The notes under the pieces were generated by a model. It made no database searches. It was given only the letters and a program-made list of their open reading frames with translations, and was not told where the DNA came from. A stretch of DNA of 64,000 nucleotides from CAZUMH01 sp964621645. GTDB lineage: Bacteria; Zhuqueibacterota; QNDG01; JAGLOF01. The translations under genes were made by a program, and so were the position numbers. Each line of letters begins with the position of its first letter. Within the stretch, counting starts at the first letter, position 1. Shown here one piece after another: positions 61,790-64,000 of the stretch. The stretch covers positions 1-64,000 of the forward strand of contig CAZUMH010000007.1 of the NCBI GenBank assembly GCA_964621645.1, written 5' to 3'.

Positions 61790-62158
61790 TTAGAGTACTT
61801 CAGGCGCCAGAGACACGATTTTCATAAACTGCTTTTCACGCAGCTCTCTGGCCACCGGGCCGAATATACGTGTACCCTTGGGTTCATGCTGGTCATCGAT
61901 GAGAACAACGGCATTGTCATCGAACCTCAAGTAGGAACCATCAGGACGTCCAATCTCTTTCTTGGTCCGGATGATGACGGCTTTGTGGACTTCTCCCTTC
62001 TTCACATTGCCGCCGGGTACGGCATTCTTTACAGTGACTATGATGACGTCACCAACATGTCCGTACTTTCTTTTTGTCCCTCCCAGCACCTTAATACACA
62101 TCACTTTCTTGGCACCGGTGTTATCTGCCACATTCAATCTGGAATACTGTTGGATCAT
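61790..62158 (-). CDS. rplN: Ribosomal protein L14
   Basis: 122 residues, standard. Begins MIQQYSRLNVADNTGAK; GTRIFGPVARELRE near the end. 24 bases after rpsQ. Confidence 0.99.
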   Translation of the reverse strand: MIQQYSRLNVADNTGAKKVMCIKVLGGTKRKYGHVGDVIIVTVKNAVPGGNVKKGEVHKAVIIRTKKEIGRPDGSYLRFDDNAVVLIDDQHEPKGTRIFGPVARELREKQFMKIVSLAPEVL

Positions 62159-62182
62159 TGGTCTTGAATCTCCCTGTCGCGG

Positions 62183-62443
62183 TTAGCGAGCCTTCTCGAT
62201 TATTTCCACAACCCGCCACCGTTTCCTGCGGCTCAATGGCCGGGTTTCCATAATTCTAACCTTGTCTCCAATGCCACAGCTGTTCTCTTCGTCATGAGCC
62301 ACGAATTTCGACTGCCTTTTCATGAACTTTCCATAAATGGGATGCCGCGGTCTTCTTTCCACCACCACAGTAACCGATTTATTCATTTTATCGCTGACGA
62401 CATTGCCGATAAATACTTTACGATTCGCTCTTTCCGTCATCAC
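62183..62443 (-). CDS. rpsQ: Ribosomal protein S17
   Basis: 86 residues; OB-fold. GNVVSDKMNKSVTVVVERR is typical. Overlaps rpmC by 4 bases. Confidence 0.98.
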   Translation of the reverse strand: MMTERANRKVFIGNVVSDKMNKSVTVVVERRPRHPIYGKFMKRQSKFVAHDEENSCGIGDKVRIMETRPLSRRKRWRVVEIIEKAR

Positions 62444-62670
62444 TTTTCTCCCTGTACCTGAGATTCCTTCGTTTTTCTCAGGCCTGACTCATACTCTTTA
62501 ATCACCGTCTTCAGCCGGGCGATATCCTTCCGTACCAGCCGCACCTTCAGCGGATTGTCAAGTTGATGCAATAACAGCTGGAAGCGGAGATTTTGCAGCT
62601 CGTCCTGAGTATCTTTCAAACGGGCTTTCAGCTCCTCTAAGGGCAGCTGTTTAATCTCTTCCATTTTCAT
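62440..62670 (-). CDS. rpmC: Ribosomal protein L29
   Basis: 76 residues, helical, at the tunnel exit; docking point for signal-recognition particle. LRFQLLLHQLDNP and VRKDIARLKTVIKE match the family. 5 bases after rplP. Confidence 0.97.
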   Translation of the reverse strand: MKMEEIKQLPLEELKARLKDTQDELQNLRFQLLLHQLDNPLKVRLVRKDIARLKTVIKEYESGLRKTKESQVQGEK

Positions 62671-62675
62671 GCCTG

Positions 62676-63095
62676 CTACTCCTCCCCTTGAATTGCCGAG
62701 ATAAATTTCGTCCGGATGGGCAACTTATAAGAAGCAAGCCGCATAGCTTCCTTGGCCTCTTTAAAGTCTACTCCTTCCAATTCGAAGAGGATGCGACCCG
62801 GTTTCACGACCGCCACCCAAAACTCAGGACTGCCTTTACCCTTACCCATACGAGTCTCAGCGGGCTTCTGAGTAACCGGTTTATCGGGAAAAATCCGAAT
62901 CCAGAACTTTCCCCCTCTTTTTACGGAACGTGAAACAGCAACACGTGATGCTTCAATCTGTCGGCTAGTGATCCATCCAGGTTCCAGCGCTTTCAGACCA
63001 TAGGTGCCGAAAGAGAGCTTCGCCCCTCTATAGGCCTTTCCCTGCATCCTTCCCCGGTGCTGTTTTCTCCACTTTACTTTATTCGGCATTAACAT
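62676..63095 (-). CDS. rplP: Ribosomal protein L16
   Basis: 139 residues. MPNKVKWRKQHRGRMQGKA and GKGKGSPEFWVAVVKPGRI are typical. Two ATGs lie 6 bases apart; the first is kept because AGGAG is 9 bases before it (15 from the second). 47 bases after rpsC. Confidence 0.97.
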   Translation of the reverse strand: MLMPNKVKWRKQHRGRMQGKAYRGAKLSFGTYGLKALEPGWITSRQIEASRVAVSRSVKRGGKFWIRIFPDKPVTQKPAETRMGKGKGSPEFWVAVVKPGRILFELEGVDFKEAKEAMRLASYKLPIRTKFISAIQGEE

Positions 63096-63142
63096 ATAAC
63101 TCTACTCCTCGTAATTCTCGCACCCCGGGATCCTAGACTCTT

Positions 63143-63772
63143 TTAGGCCCCGATAATCTCCCCTTTACATATCCATACTTTAACACCGATCGTGCCGTAC
63201 TGGGTGTTAGCGGTCATGGTAGCGTAATCAATATCAGCACGCAATGTATGCAGAGGGATCCTCCCTTCTTTGTATTGTTCCCTTCGAGCCATTTCAGCAC
63301 CGCCAAGGCGTCCTGAACAGACAATACGGATACCCTCTGCTCCCATGCGCATGGTAGACATAATAGCCCGCTTCATGGCGCGCCTGAAGGAGACTTTTGA
63401 TTCCAGCTGACGGACTACATTTTCGGCAACCAGATAGGCGTCCAGCTCCGGGCGCTTGATTTCATGAATATTGATTTGAATCTCCTGTGAAGTTAGCCGC
63501 TGCAGCTCTTCTTTGAGCTTGTCGACTTCCGCGCCTTTTTTCCCGATAACGATCCCCGGACGAGCCGTGTTGATCGTCAAAGTAATCCTTTTTGGCGTGC
63601 GTTTTATCTCAATTTGCGACACGCCGGCATTGGGCAGACGATTCATGATATATTTACGCAGCATCAGATCTTCCCTGAGTTTGGCTGCGAAACCCTTCTC
63701 ATCAAACCAGAGAGATCTCCAGGATGCAATGTATCCTAATCTGTTGCCTATTGGATTGGTCTTCTGTCCCAA
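63143..63772 (-). CDS. rpsC: Ribosomal protein S3
   Basis: 209 residues; KH domain with GIVIGKKGAEVDKLKEEL, and C-terminal RLGGAEMARREQYKEGR. mRNA entry site. 14 bases after rplV. Confidence 0.98.
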   Translation of the reverse strand: MGQKTNPIGNRLGYIASWRSLWFDEKGFAAKLREDLMLRKYIMNRLPNAGVSQIEIKRTPKRITLTINTARPGIVIGKKGAEVDKLKEELQRLTSQEIQINIHEIKRPELDAYLVAENVVRQLESKVSFRRAMKRAIMSTMRMGAEGIRIVCSGRLGGAEMARREQYKEGRIPLHTLRADIDYATMTANTQYGTIGVKVWICKGEIIGA

Positions 63773-63786
63773 ATCAAAAACCTCCG

Positions 63787-64000
63787 TTATTTCTTGGCCG
63801 CTTTATCCGAAACAATCACCGATATATGACAGGATCTTTTCCGGATGATGCTGGCTCTTCCCATGGCACCCGGTTTGTAACGCCGCATGGTAGGACCTTC
63901 ATTCACCTGGATTTCCCGAACGTAAAGATTCTCTGGATCCAGATCCTTGGCTTCTTCCTTATTCACGGCATTGGCAACTGCGGAGCGCAACACCTTTTCA
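63787..64000 (-). CDS. rplV: Ribosomal protein L22, C-terminal part (cut by window edge)
   Basis: The frame is open to the right edge, so the start is outside. The visible ~70 residues include LRSAVANAVNK and the beta-hairpin that reaches into the exit tunnel (GPTMRRYKPGAMGRAS), ending HISVIVSDKAAKK. Next upstream genes of the S10 operon are expected beyond the window. Confidence 0.97.
   Translation of the reverse strand, partial: EKVLRSAVANAVNKEEAKDLDPENLYVREIQVNEGPTMRRYKPGAMGRASIIRKRSCHISVIVSDKAAKK

Noticed and set aside
1..64000. CRISPR arrays, tRNA or rRNA genes, prophage or integrase
   Set aside because: None seen on reading; repeats are only short and isolated. An automated tRNA and repeat scan would be needed to exclude short cases.

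Overview
The window reads as a chromosomal segment of an anaerobic or facultatively fermentative, diderm bacterium from the wider FCB group (candidates: Marinimicrobia/SAR406, Calditrichota, KSB1-like lineages). This placement is inferred. The evidence is: two secreted proteins ending in a type IX-like sorting domain with the 'NxPNPFNP' signature; many outer-membrane beta-barrels and TonB-dependent receptors; oxygen-sensitive enzymes (class III ribonucleotide reductase NrdD/NrdG, a radical-SAM sulfatase maturase); an LdhA-type fermentative D-lactate dehydrogenase; and a standard spc/alpha ribosomal operon with adk, map, infA and rpmJ embedded. The codes of the genes fit the standard bacterial code with ATG, GTG and TTG starts.

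Left part (1-17158): a polysaccharide-degradation locus. It holds a type I sulfatase cut by the window edge, a CBM9-like/DUF5916 barrel protein, the radical-SAM maturase that would make the sulfatase formylglycine, a GH97, a DUF4838 protein, a periplasmic aldose 1-epimerase, a GH2 with chitobiase-type and PA14 modules, and, divergently, a GH38-like enzyme. No SusC/SusD pair lies in view. Together they suggest trimming of sulfated, heterogeneous glycans.

17380-30237: a small outer-membrane protein, exonuclease III, a small STAS-like protein, then a tight same-strand run of eight genes (SpoIIE-type phosphatase with a degenerate receiver, DUF3307, a secreted protein, FecR-domain protein, outer-membrane barrel, CHASE2-class III nucleotidyl cyclase, metallo-beta-lactamase-fold hydrolase, and a cyclic-nucleotide-binding domain fused to a full D-lactate dehydrogenase). 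This looks like a self-contained second-messenger circuit whose output is a metabolic enzyme, and is the most novel item in the window.

30484-40590: signalling and accessory genes (two TPM-domain proteins, an HWE/HisKA_2-type kinase, a sorting-domain protein, a LytS/LytTR two-component pair, DUF1003) mixed with decaying DNA: a chimeric S41-peptidase/formylglycine-enzyme-like pseudogene and an IS30-type transposase remnant.

40696-50474: a cobalamin riboswitch with an intrinsic-terminator platform precedes btuB-like receptor, a BtuG-like beta-propeller with sorting domain, an ECF S component, a second receptor-like barrel, nrdD and nrdG. B12 uptake and B12-independent deoxynucleotide synthesis therefore appear to share one B12 switch. 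An OLD/RecF-like ATPase follows.

51684-64000 (minus strand): a bidirectional terminator, then rplQ, rpoA, rpsD, rpsK, rpsM, rpmJ, infA, map, adk, secY, rplO, rpmD, rpsE, rplR, rplF, rpsH, rpsN, rplE, rplX, rplN, rpsQ, rpmC, rplP, rpsC and the end of rplV, listed in window order (transcribed right to left). L17 has a long charged tail.
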